Source of the DNA: Rugamonas aquatica
GTDB taxonomy: Bacteria; Pseudomonadota; Gammaproteobacteria; Burkholderiales; Burkholderiaceae_D
DNA: 64,000 bases
Assembly (NCBI RefSeq): GCF_009380215.1
Contig: NZ_WHUG01000015.1
Coordinates: forward strand, 1 to 64,000
Direction: 5' to 3'
This document shows, piece after piece, positions 17,081-24,208 of this stretch. Made by a program: the position numbers and the translations under genes. Every line of letters begins with the position of its first letter. The stretch's first letter is position 1. Under the pieces are notes generated by a model. The model did no database searches. It was not told the origin of the DNA and saw only the letters and a program-made list of their open reading frames with translations.

Positions 17081-17973
17081 GCGGCACCGGCCGTGCCGGC
17101 CAAGCCCGACCAACGCGGCAGCAGGCCATCCTGCCGGCGATAGCGCACCGACAGGCCTTCCCGCGTGGCCAGCAAGGCCTCCTGCACCGGCGCCTCGACC
17201 GATGGCCGCGCGCCGCCGCCGATATGGGCTTGCAACATCCGCGAGATATCCCAGGCCAGATCCTCGACCCTGGGTTCGCGCCGCACGCGCAGGCCCAGCG
17301 CCGCCATCTCCGCGCCGGTGATGGCGTAATCATGCGAGTGATAGCCGGACATCAGCTGTTCGACGATGTGCGCGCGCGCCTCGGCGTCGAGCTGCGGCAG
17401 CTGATAGCGCAGCAGCTCCTCGCCGATCTGGCGCAGTTCCAGCGTGGTGCGGTAGAAAGCCGTCAGCGTCGGCGGGAACACGCTGGAGCCCAGCAGCGAC
17501 AAGGCTTCCGTCCGCGCCTGACCCGCGTCCGCGCCGAACCAGGCGGCGCACATCTCGCCGAACAGCTTGATGTCCTGCGACGATACGGCGGTCGAGGCGC
17601 CGCCCTCGGCATCGCCTTGCAGATGCGGATCGATCGGCGAGAACATCGCCAGCTCGCCGGCGATGATGTCGTCCGCCGCCAGCGTCAACAGCGTGGCCGA
17701 CGACTGGCAGTAATGCGGCACGATGAAACACAGCTGCTGGCTGTACTGCCGCAGCAGCAGCGCGATGCGGCGCGCGGCGTTGACCATGCCGCCACGGCAT
17801 TGCAGCACCACGTCCAGCCGCTCGCTGCGGCCGATGGCGCGCAGCTGCTGGTACAGCGCGGGCAGCATCTCCAGATCCAGCTGCGAGGCCGCCATCACCA
17901 GCACGCGGTTGCCGCGCAGCGCTTCGATCTGTTTGATTGTCTCCGGCAGATGCTCGTTCAACGGGTGCTGCAT
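17077..17973 (-). CDS. SDH-type Clp-fold serine protease, likely RiPP protease
   Basis: A 298-residue cytosolic protein of the SDH (serine dehydrogenase proteinase) / ClpP-class family. The oxyanion region is LQCRGGMVNAARRIA (about 58-71), and the nucleophile region is HYCQSSATLLTLAADDIIAG followed by SPIDPHL, with S91 or S92 the likely catalytic serine in the place of the family motif KSAGTLIALAADEI. No signal peptide or membrane helix is seen, unlike SppA. It overlaps the ATP-grasp gene by 16 nt and the exporter by 4 nt, so all three are translationally coupled. In this setting the simple reading is removal of the leader from the modified precursor before export, standing in for the PCAT peptidase of other RiPP systems. 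That role is inferred. Confidence 0.75.
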   Translation of the reverse strand: MQHPLNEHLPETIKQIEALRGNRVLVMAASQLDLEMLPALYQQLRAIGRSERLDVVLQCRGGMVNAARRIALLLRQYSQQLCFIVPHYCQSSATLLTLAADDIIAGELAMFSPIDPHLQGDAEGGASTAVSSQDIKLFGEMCAAWFGADAGQARTEALSLLGSSVFPPTLTAFYRTTLELRQIGEELLRYQLPQLDAEARAHIVEQLMSGYHSHDYAITGAEMAALGLRVRREPRVEDLAWDISRMLQAHIGGGARPSVEAPVQEALLATREGLSVRYRRQDGLLPRWSGLAGTAGAA

Positions 17974-18968
17974 GCGGCCTCCTGCAACAGCTGGTCGGCC
18001 AGCGTTTCCAGCAGATTGAATTCGGGGATCAGCTGTTCGATGAACAGGAACTGTCCTGCGGGGTTATTCTCCAGGAAGACGTATTCGTTGTCCGGCGTGA
18101 CGATCAGGTCCAGCGCGCTGTAGTTCAAACCATAGCTGGTCACCAGCTCCAGGCAGAGGCGCTCGATCTGCGGCGGCAGCAGCGTCGGCGTGTAGCGGAT
18201 CGGTGCCGACATGTCGCGGCAATCGACCGTCGTGCGGCTGTCGTCCTGGCTGTGTATCCTGGCGGCGAACACGCGCCGGCCGATGACCGTGACGCGCAAC
18301 TCGTACTGCTTGGCGATGTATTGCTGGAACTGGCAAGGCAGCTCGGCCACCGCATCGATGGCTTCCATCATGTCGTCGTCGATCAGGGTGGTGGTCAGGC
18401 CCTCGGCCACGCAATCGGCGTCGGCCACTTCTTCCGCCGCCAGCGTCGGCGTCGACATCGCTTTGAAGATCATCTGCCCCGGCAGCTGCGCGTGGAACTG
18501 CCGCACCTGCGCGGCCGAATTGGTGAGCAGCGTGGTGGGAATGCGAAAGCCCAGCCGCTGCGCGCGTTGCAGCTGCTCACCCTTCCACATGGCGCCGCGC
18601 ATCGCCAGCGGATGGCTGACCCAGTAGCAGTCCAGGCCGTACAACAGGCCGAACAGCGCCTGCTCGCTTTCCATTTTGGCGTAGGCCAGTTCCTGCGGGC
18701 CGAGGTCTGCACTGCGGTAGGCAAAGTCGCCCGTCTTGCGGGCCCAGACCGCGCCGATATCCGCGATATCGATGCTGGCGCCCGATGGCAGGTGGCGAAT
18801 CTCGCCGCGGCAGCCGTCGGGCTGGAAGGCTTGTATCAGTTCGTAATCGCGGGGGAAGGTATCGAGGTCGATGCGGAACCAGGCGCCGCCTTTGGCTGCC
18901 AGGATGGGGGTAATCAAATCCGCGTGGAGGTCGCCGCTGTGGGTGACGATCAGGATTTTTTTGGTCAT
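17958..18968 (-). CDS. MvdC/MvdD-like ATP-grasp peptide ligase (graspetide synthetase)
   Basis: A 336-residue ATP-grasp enzyme. The N-terminus (ILIVTHSGDLHADLITP, then GGAWFRIDLDTFP) matches the pre-ATP-grasp domain of the microviridin ligases MvdC and MvdD. The central part binds ATP and the C-terminal ENNPAGQFLFIEQL (from E300) holds the Mg-binding Glu/Asn pair in the form typical of this family. These enzymes activate Asp/Glu side chains of a precursor peptide with ATP and join them to Thr/Ser (ester) or Lys (amide). Only one ligase is present, so a single bond type is expected. The ATG has no purine-rich ribosome site (TCTTCTCC precedes it), suggesting weaker translation than the precursor, which lies 72 nt upstream on the same strand. 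Confidence 0.85.
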   Translation of the reverse strand: MTKKILIVTHSGDLHADLITPILAAKGGAWFRIDLDTFPRDYELIQAFQPDGCRGEIRHLPSGASIDIADIGAVWARKTGDFAYRSADLGPQELAYAKMESEQALFGLLYGLDCYWVSHPLAMRGAMWKGEQLQRAQRLGFRIPTTLLTNSAAQVRQFHAQLPGQMIFKAMSTPTLAAEEVADADCVAEGLTTTLIDDDMMEAIDAVAELPCQFQQYIAKQYELRVTVIGRRVFAARIHSQDDSRTTVDCRDMSAPIRYTPTLLPPQIERLCLELVTSYGLNYSALDLIVTPDNEYVFLENNPAGQFLFIEQLIPEFNLLETLADQLLQEAACSTR

Positions 18969-18998
18969 GGAGAAGACTGTCGGCCGGGCGGATGGCCG

Positions 18999-19016
18999 AT
19001 CCGGCAGATGCCGGAT
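18999..19016 (-). promoter_or_regulatory. Stem-loop between precursor and ligase genes
   Basis: ATCCGGC and GCCGGAT form a 7-bp stem with a 4-nt loop between the precursor stop and the ATP-grasp start; a second weaker stem (CGGCC/GGCCG) lies just downstream. There is no T-run, so a partial terminator or RNA-processing element that favours precursor over enzyme levels is more likely than a full terminator. Confidence 0.4.
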
Positions 19017-19040
19017 GCAGCCACCGCCGCTCTCAAGTGC

Positions 19041-19214
19041 TTAGCACCAGATGCCGTTGTCACGGCCGCCGTTACGGCCGGCACGGGCGTCAGGGCCGGT
19101 GCAGCCGGCCAGCGCCACGCCTTCGCGGGCTTTCCATTGTGGATCGGCTTTGGCTACAGCTTTTTTCTCAGCCAGTTTGAAGGCGAACAGCTTTGTCTCA
19201 TTTTGCTTTTTCAT
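19041..19214 (-). CDS. Predicted 57-residue RiPP precursor peptide (graspetide-like)
   Basis: A short gene starting at the ATG at 19214 (AAAAGG ribosome site about 7 nt upstream) and ending TAA at 19041. The leader is Lys-rich and helical: MKKQNETKLFAFKLAEKK at residues 1-18, then alternating Ala/Lys and DPQWKAREG. The tail from C38 reads CTGPDARAG, then RNGGRDNGIWC, Gly/Arg/Asn-rich with a cysteine at each end (C38 and the C-terminal C57). LFAFKL recalls the PFFARFL recognition helix of microviridin leaders. In the tail only T39, D42 and D52 are standard graspetide donor or acceptor residues and there is no Lys, so this would not be a classical microviridin. The ligase, protease and exporter genes follow directly. 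Easily missed because of its length. Confidence 0.75.
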   Translation of the reverse strand: MKKQNETKLFAFKLAEKKAVAKADPQWKAREGVALAGCTGPDARAGRNGGRDNGIWC

Positions 19215-19273
19215 TATTAGAACCTTTTCAGATAGTTAAAGTTCAAACGATTACCACGGGTAGTGGTGCAAGA

Positions 19274-19302
19274 ACGATATCATTGACGATATTTCATGTC
19301 AA
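19274..19302 (-). promoter_or_regulatory. Promoter of the RiPP operon with overlapping operator-like repeat
   Basis: On the minus strand a perfect -35 TTGACA (19297-19302), a 17-nt spacer and TATCGT (19274-19279) place transcription near 19267, about 53 nt before the precursor ATG. The -35 is half of an inverted repeat TTGAC-N10-GTCAA (19283-19302) that extends into the spacer, so a dimeric regulator could cover the promoter. The elements are seen; the function is inferred. Confidence 0.5.
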
Positions 19303-19344
19303 TAAAGCTATTATGCCAATAGTGTCACAAATGCCGATCCGTGG

Positions 19345-20145
19345 TTATTTCACCGAAACGTCGGTGGCTTTGACGGCGACGTGATCGGTGATGTTCTTCG
19401 CCGCGATGGTCTCGGTCAGGAAGGACGTCGACTTGACCAGCAGGTCGCGCGCCACTTCTTCCAGCGGCGAGCCGCTGATGCTGGCGTGGCTGCCGCCCAG
19501 GCCCACGCCGCCGCCCCAGCCCAGCGCCGATACACCGAAACCGTTCTTCTCGTTATTCGCCTGGAAGGTTTTGGAGGCGATGATCTTGGCGCGCTTGACG
19601 TCCACCACGCGGATGTCCATGTTCATGTGCACCTTGGATTTCTTGAAGTCGACCGAGCCGGCCAGCAAGCCCAGCGGGCCTTTGAGGAAGCCCAGGCCAC
19701 CCAGGCCGGTGGAGCTTTGCTCGAAGCCCAGCGAGGTGATCGATCCGGTAATCATGTAGTCGGCCGCTTCGGCTTCGACCTTCTTGCCGATCAGGGCCAG
19801 TTCCTTGTTGATCTCTTCCATCTCGGCGCGTTCCTGCACGTCGAAGCAGCCGGTCTGGGTCAGCGCGGTGGCCAGCATTTCGGTCATGCCGGTGCCGACG
19901 CCGGTGTAGCTTGGCTGCGACACATTGCCCTGGCGCTCCCACCAGCGGTACTGGCGCGGATCCTGCTGGCCGGCGCCGGACGAGCAATCGGCCGATTTGC
20001 ACTTGAATTCGGTGAACACGACCTTGGCGGCCGGCTTGGCACACTTGGGAACGTCGATCTGGCGCTCGGAGACTTCGCTCGCATCGGCAAGGCACAGGAC
20101 GGGGACAAACAGGAGGGCGGCGGCAATGCCAGCTTGAGATTTCAT
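19345..20145 (-). CDS. CsgG/HfaB-like exported protein
   Basis: I place the start at the ATG at 20145 (MKSQAGIAAALLFVPVLCLADA), which gives a clean signal peptide; a longer frame begins 24 codons upstream without support. The mature part of about 245 residues fits the CsgG/HfaB family: VVFTEFKCKS near the start, GTGMTEMLATALTQTGCFDVQERAEMEEINKE (two adjacent segments), then ADYMITGSITSLGFEQ, and VHMNMDIRVVDVKRAKIIASK. Family members assemble outer-membrane pores for curli or anchor holdfasts; many uncharacterised relatives are periplasmic. No lipobox cysteine is well placed, unlike CsgG itself, and no curli subunit gene is visible. It precedes the RiPP operon by 130 nt with its own promoter between. 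Confidence 0.7.
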   Translation of the reverse strand: MKSQAGIAAALLFVPVLCLADASEVSERQIDVPKCAKPAAKVVFTEFKCKSADCSSGAGQQDPRQYRWWERQGNVSQPSYTGVGTGMTEMLATALTQTGCFDVQERAEMEEINKELALIGKKVEAEAADYMITGSITSLGFEQSSTGLGGLGFLKGPLGLLAGSVDFKKSKVHMNMDIRVVDVKRAKIIASKTFQANNEKNGFGVSALGWGGGVGLGGSHASISGSPLEEVARDLLVKSTSFLTETIAAKNITDHVAVKATDVSVK

Positions 20146-20183
20146 CGTGGGATCGTGAGAAGTGGAGGGGGAAAATTGACAAT

Positions 20184-20207
20184 TGTGCACTGCGCCCCCA
20201 TTGCACA
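20184..20207. repeat. Inverted repeat TGTGCA-N12-TGCACA in the leader of the CsgG-like gene
   Basis: Two 6-bp arms separated by 12 nt lie about 40-60 nt upstream of the ATG at 20145. It could form an RNA hairpin in the 5' leader or bind a dimeric regulator. Nothing else was recognised in the 20146-20316 gap. Confidence 0.25.
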
Positions 20208-20316
20208 CTCTATCCAAATGTCACAAAGACATGATAAATCAACAAACTTTGAGATGACACAACACATCCTCCGATTTTTTGTGCTTGAGCCCGCCTGGAG
20301 CCCCGGCGATGTCAGC

Positions 20317-21285
20317 TTATTGCTTCACCGGTTTGCAACGCCGCGAATATGAGACCTGGCCATTCGAGGTAGCCGCCATCCCGCTGTAAATATGCCAATC
20401 GGTGGACGAGGTGTGAACCCGGCACTCGAACTGCTGCGCTTGAGATTTCATTGAAATATCTGGAATGGGATCCAGTTGGGTCGTCACCTTGTCCGCCGAG
20501 CCGGGGCATGACAATGAATGCTGCCCTGCGGACGCAGCGCTGCAAGGCGGCGCGGCGACCAGATCGGCATAGGTCCAGTTATCGGCGACTTTGGCGAAAT
20601 CCACGGCGTAGACGCGATAGACCTGCGCCGTGAGATCCGCAGGAATTCCGGCGACATTCGGCAGCACGTCCTGCACCCGCAAGCCAGGGCACTGCGCCGT
20701 TGGCGCATTCATCTCAACGAAGAGGGTGGCCCTGGATTCGACGACGACGACGAACTTGACCTGCTGCCACAGCTCGGCCATGCGCCGCGAACGCGTCACC
20801 TCTTTAAGAACCGGGCAACGCTCACGCGGCAAGTGAACCATCACCCCGTGACCGTTCTCGGCGCCGGCATTCCGATAAAAGACGACCTCCTGGTGATAGT
20901 CGGATGAGTAACTATCGAAGGCAACGCTATCCAGCACCCGCACGCCCGGCTTGAAACTGTACGAAGGAATCAGCTTGGCGACGCCTGTAAAGCTGCGGTC
21001 TGGCTCCCCGATGTACGAAGTGAGGATAGGCGTGCGGTCGCTTGACGTCACATCGAAGTGGGCGAAGGTATAGTCGGCTGGACCGGATGCCTGGCACGTG
21101 CTGGAGCAACCCGGGCAATCGACGACGCACTCCTGATATGCCTTGAGCAGCGGGAAACGCTGGTCCAGCGTCACGGTGCGTATCCTGATATCGTAAGAGT
21201 CGCGATTAAAGCTCGGGTAAGCACACCCACTCAACATGGCGATCGACGCCACGACCGTCAACCAGCGGATCAATCTCATCGTCAT
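20317..21285 (-). CDS. Lipoprotein of unknown function
   Basis: A 322-residue product with a lipoprotein signal: MTMRLIRWLTVVASIAMLSGC, lipobox LSGC with the lipidated cysteine at residue 21. The mature part has a Cys-rich patch (ECVVDCPGCSSTC, about 52-64) and a mix of beta-type segments (FAHFDVTSSD, KFVVVVESRATLFVEMN); I do not recognise a family. It follows the TatD gene by 8 nt on the same strand and may be the last gene of the LolC/E-LolD-TatD transcript; the CsgG-like gene follows after 170 nt. Confidence 0.65.
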   Translation of the reverse strand: MTMRLIRWLTVVASIAMLSGCAYPSFNRDSYDIRIRTVTLDQRFPLLKAYQECVVDCPGCSSTCQASGPADYTFAHFDVTSSDRTPILTSYIGEPDRSFTGVAKLIPSYSFKPGVRVLDSVAFDSYSSDYHQEVVFYRNAGAENGHGVMVHLPRERCPVLKEVTRSRRMAELWQQVKFVVVVESRATLFVEMNAPTAQCPGLRVQDVLPNVAGIPADLTAQVYRVYAVDFAKVADNWTYADLVAAPPCSAASAGQHSLSCPGSADKVTTQLDPIPDISMKSQAQQFECRVHTSSTDWHIYSGMAATSNGQVSYSRRCKPVKQ

Positions 21286-21293
21286 AAATGTCT

Positions 21294-22079
21294 TTACATG
21301 CGGGTTAGTATTTGTTTGGCATTCGCCGTGGTCGCAAACGCGACCTCCTCCACGCTCATGCCGCGCAACTCCGCCAGCACGGCGCCGATGCGGGGTATTT
21401 GATCGGGGCTGTTACGGCCGGGATGGACCCAGCTCGGAGCGATATCCGGCGCGTCCGTTTCCAGCACGATGGATTCCAGCGGCAGCTCGGCCGCCAGCCG
21501 GCGGATTTGCAGCGCGCGCGTAAAGGTCATGGCGCCGCCGAAGCCCAGCTTGAAACCCAGCTCGATGTAGCCCTGCGCCTGCTGGAAGCTGCCGTTGAAC
21601 GCATGCGCGATGCCGCCCGCAGGCCGGATCTGGCGCACGTGCTTGAGCACCACGTCCTGCGAGCGGCGCACGTGCATCAGCACCGGCAGCTCGAAATCGC
21701 GGGCGATCCTGAGCTGTTCGCGGAAGAAGAAAATCTGCTTCTCGCGCATGGCCGGCTCGGTCAGCATGGGGATGAAAAAATCCAGGCCGATCTCTCCCAG
21801 CGCGACGAAGCGGCGGTCGGCCATGGCGGCGGCGACCTGCTCGCGCAGCACGCGCAAGTCGTCCTCCTCGGCGTGCGGCACGTAGATCGGATGGATGCCC
21901 AGCGCGTAGCAGCCGTTGTCCACGCTGGAGGCCAGTTGCGCCACCACCGGGAAGTTGGCCGTCTCCACCGCCGGGATCACGATCATCGACACGCCCTGCT
22001 CCCGCGCCAGCGCCGCCTGCGCGGCGGACTCGCCGCCGAATTCGTGGGCATCGAGGTGGCAGTGGGTGTCGATCCACAT
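21294..22079 (-). CDS. tatD: TatD-family metal-dependent hydrolase/DNase
   Basis: A 261-residue TatD/YcfH-type TIM-barrel enzyme. Metal ligands are visible in order: DTHCHLD (residues 4-10), ALGEIGLDF, LMHVRRSQD, GIAHAFNG and ETDAPDIAPS. The family has Mg-dependent 3'-5' nuclease activity on DNA and is linked to DNA repair and turnover. Length is as expected. It begins 4 nt after the LolD stop, so the two are probably co-transcribed, a pairing often seen in betaproteobacteria. Confidence 0.9.
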   Translation of the reverse strand: MWIDTHCHLDAHEFGGESAAQAALAREQGVSMIVIPAVETANFPVVAQLASSVDNGCYALGIHPIYVPHAEEDDLRVLREQVAAAMADRRFVALGEIGLDFFIPMLTEPAMREKQIFFFREQLRIARDFELPVLMHVRRSQDVVLKHVRQIRPAGGIAHAFNGSFQQAQGYIELGFKLGFGGAMTFTRALQIRRLAAELPLESIVLETDAPDIAPSWVHPGRNSPDQIPRIGAVLAELRGMSVEEVAFATTANAKQILTRM

Positions 22080-22083
22080 GATG

Positions 22084-22779
22084 TCAGTCGACGTAGGGCT
22101 GCAAGCCTTCGTCGGTCAGGCGCAGCACGCGGTCGCAGCGGCGCGCCAGTTCGATATCGTGGGTGACGATGACGAAGGCCGTGCCCAGGGTGCGCGACAG
22201 CTCCAGCATCAGTTCGAAGATCTGCTGCGCGGTGGCGTGATCGAGGTTGCCGGTCGGTTCGTCGGCCAGCACGCAGGCCGGCTGCGTGACCAGCGCGCGC
22301 GCCAGCGCCACGCGCTGCCGCTCGCCGCCGGACAGCTCGCCCGGCACGTGCGTGACGCGCTTGGCCAGGTTGACGCGGGCCAGCAGCTGTTGCGCCGCGC
22401 TGCTGGCGTCGGCGCGCTTGACGCGGCGTATCATCAGCGGCATCGCCACGTTGTCGAGCGCGCTGAATTCCGGCAGCAGATGGTGGAACTGGTAGACAAA
22501 GCCCAGCGCCGCGTTGCGCAGATCGCCGCGCGCGGTTTCGCTCAGGCTGGCGAAGTCCTTGCCTTGCAGCGTGACGCTGCCACGGGTCGGCGTATCGAGG
22601 CCGCCCAGCAGGTGCAGCAGCGTCGATTTGCCGGAGCCGGAAGCGCCGACGATGGCCACGCGCTCGCCGCGCCGCACATCGATGTCGATGCCGTTCAACA
22701 CCTGCACCGAGTAGGCGCCTTGGGTGAAGGTTTTGCCGAGGCCTCGGCAGGACAGGACCACAGGTTCCAGATTACTCAT
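22084..22779 (-). CDS. lolD: LolD, ATPase of the lipoprotein release complex
   Basis: A 231-residue ABC ATPase with Walker A GASGSGKST (about 40-48), Q-loop region FVYQFHHLLPEFSALDN, signature LSGGERQRVALARAL, Walker B VLADEPTGNLD and H-loop VTHD. The QFHHLLPEF segment is characteristic of LolD rather than of other MacB-like ATPases. Together with the LolC/E permease it extracts outer-membrane lipoproteins from the inner membrane for LolA. It overlaps the permease gene by 8 nt. Confidence 0.95.
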   Translation of the reverse strand: MSNLEPVVLSCRGLGKTFTQGAYSVQVLNGIDIDVRRGERVAIVGASGSGKSTLLHLLGGLDTPTRGSVTLQGKDFASLSETARGDLRNAALGFVYQFHHLLPEFSALDNVAMPLMIRRVKRADASSAAQQLLARVNLAKRVTHVPGELSGGERQRVALARALVTQPACVLADEPTGNLDHATAQQIFELMLELSRTLGTAFVIVTHDIELARRCDRVLRLTDEGLQPYVD

Positions 22780-24037
22780 AGCGCAGCGCCTCCGCAGGTT
22801 TCACGCGGGCGGCCCACCAGCTTGGGTACAGCGTCGCCACGAAGGCCAGCACCACGGCCACGCCGCCGATCTTGAACACGTCCGGCCAGCGCAGGTCGGA
22901 CGGCACGCTGCTGATGTAGTAGATATCCTTCGACAAGAACTGCACTCCCAATAAATGTTCGATAAACGGCACGATGACGTCGATGTTGAGCGCCACCAGC
23001 ACGCCGCCGGCCACGCCCAGCGCGGTGCCGAGGATGCCGACCAGCGCGCCCTGGATCATGAAGATCTTCATGACCGAACGCGGCGAGGCGCCCAGCGTGC
23101 GCAGGATGGCGATGTCGGCCTGCTTGTCGGTCACGGTCATCACCAGCGTCGACACCAGGTTGAAGGCGGCCACCGCGATGATCAAGGTCAGGATGATGAA
23201 CATCATGCGCTTTTCGGTCTGCACGGCGGCGAACCAGTTGGCGTTGAGCTTGGACCAGTCGCGCATGATAAGGTCGCCCGACATCGAATTCTTCAAGTCT
23301 TGCGCCACTTGCGGCGCGCGGTGCATGTCGGACAGGCGCAGGCGCAGGCCGGCCGGCGCGTCCATGCGCAGCAGTTTTTCAGCGTCGGTCAGGTGGACGA
23401 AGGCCAGCGCCGAGTCGAACTCGTTGTGGCCCGCCTCGAAGATGCCGACCACGGTGAACGAGCGCAGGCGCGGCAGCACGCCGGCCGGCGTCGGCTGGCC
23501 CTGGGCCAGCGCCAGCGTCACCTTCTCGCCGAGGTTGACGCGCAGCGCGCGCGCCAGCTCGATGCCCAGCACGATGTTGTAGCTGCCCGGCTGCAGCGCA
23601 TTGAAGCTGCCGCGGCGGGTTTGCTTGGCGACATCGGAGACGCTGGGTTCCTGCTCCGGCAGCACGCCACGGATGATGGCCGGACGCAGCACGTCGTCGC
23701 GCACCAGCATGCCCTGGGTTTCGGCGAACGGCGCGGCGCCGATCACTTCGGGATTCTTGCGCGCTTCGGCGGCGGCGGCGTGCCAGTCGGGCATGGAGCC
23801 ACGGGCGTCGAACACTTCGACGTGAGCCAGCACCGACAGCATGCGGTCCGTCACTTCCTTCTGGAAACCGTTCATCACCGACAGCACGACGATCAAGGCC
23901 GCCACGCCCAGGCCGATGCCGGCCATGGAAATCAGCGAGATAAACGATATAAAACTATTGCGCCCGCTGCGCTTGCCGGCCCGCGTGTAACGCAGGCCGA
24001 CCAGCCATTCAAAGGGCAGGTTCTGGATAAGGCTCAT
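22772..24037 (-). CDS. LolC/LolE-type lipoprotein-releasing permease
   Basis: A 421-residue permease starting MSLIQNLPFEWLVGLRYTRAGKRSGRN (two adjacent blocks), then SFISFISLISMAGIGLGVAALIVVLSVMNGF, the first transmembrane helix and diagnostic sequence of LolC/E. A large periplasmic domain follows, then three C-terminal helices (about 270-400). A single LolC/E-like permease gene is seen, so it may work as a homodimer or with a paralogue elsewhere. The ABC partner LolD overlaps its end. The strong terminator of the upstream PEP-CTERM gene separates it from that unit. Confidence 0.92.
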   Translation of the reverse strand: MSLIQNLPFEWLVGLRYTRAGKRSGRNSFISFISLISMAGIGLGVAALIVVLSVMNGFQKEVTDRMLSVLAHVEVFDARGSMPDWHAAAAEARKNPEVIGAAPFAETQGMLVRDDVLRPAIIRGVLPEQEPSVSDVAKQTRRGSFNALQPGSYNIVLGIELARALRVNLGEKVTLALAQGQPTPAGVLPRLRSFTVVGIFEAGHNEFDSALAFVHLTDAEKLLRMDAPAGLRLRLSDMHRAPQVAQDLKNSMSGDLIMRDWSKLNANWFAAVQTEKRMMFIILTLIIAVAAFNLVSTLVMTVTDKQADIAILRTLGASPRSVMKIFMIQGALVGILGTALGVAGGVLVALNIDVIVPFIEHLLGVQFLSKDIYYISSVPSDLRWPDVFKIGGVAVVLAFVATLYPSWWAARVKPAEALRYE

Positions 24038-24124
24038 GGGCTCCGAAGGAATTCAACATTGGTGAGCCCGAAGTGTGCCATACAAATAGGATTTCATGGG
24101 TGAAACACCGCACCCTGCCCCCAT

Positions 24125-24165
24125 AAAAAAGCCGCGCCGGGCAGTGAACACTGCGCCGGCGCGGC
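24125..24165 (-). terminator. Rho-independent terminator of the PEP-CTERM gene
   Basis: A 10-bp GC stem (GCCGCGCCGG / CCGGCGCGGC, 24131-24140 and 24156-24165) with a 15-nt loop is followed on the minus strand by six T. It sits about 44 nt after the PEP-CTERM stop codon and ends the adhesin/PEP-CTERM unit. Confidence 0.85.
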
Positions 24166-24208
24166 CGATTCGCTTAAGAAGGCGTTAAAGCATTAACTCA
24201 AACGAGAA

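Noticed and set aside
15341..17113. Start of the ABC exporter at 17113
   Set aside because: The ATG at 17080 gives the usual N-terminus and an ATGA overlap with the upstream gene; the extra 11 residues look like read-through of non-coding frame.
19041..19214. Precursor as lanthipeptide, lasso or thiopeptide
   Set aside because: No LanB/C/M, lasso cyclase, YcaO or radical-SAM gene is nearby; the only modifying enzyme is the ATP-grasp ligase.
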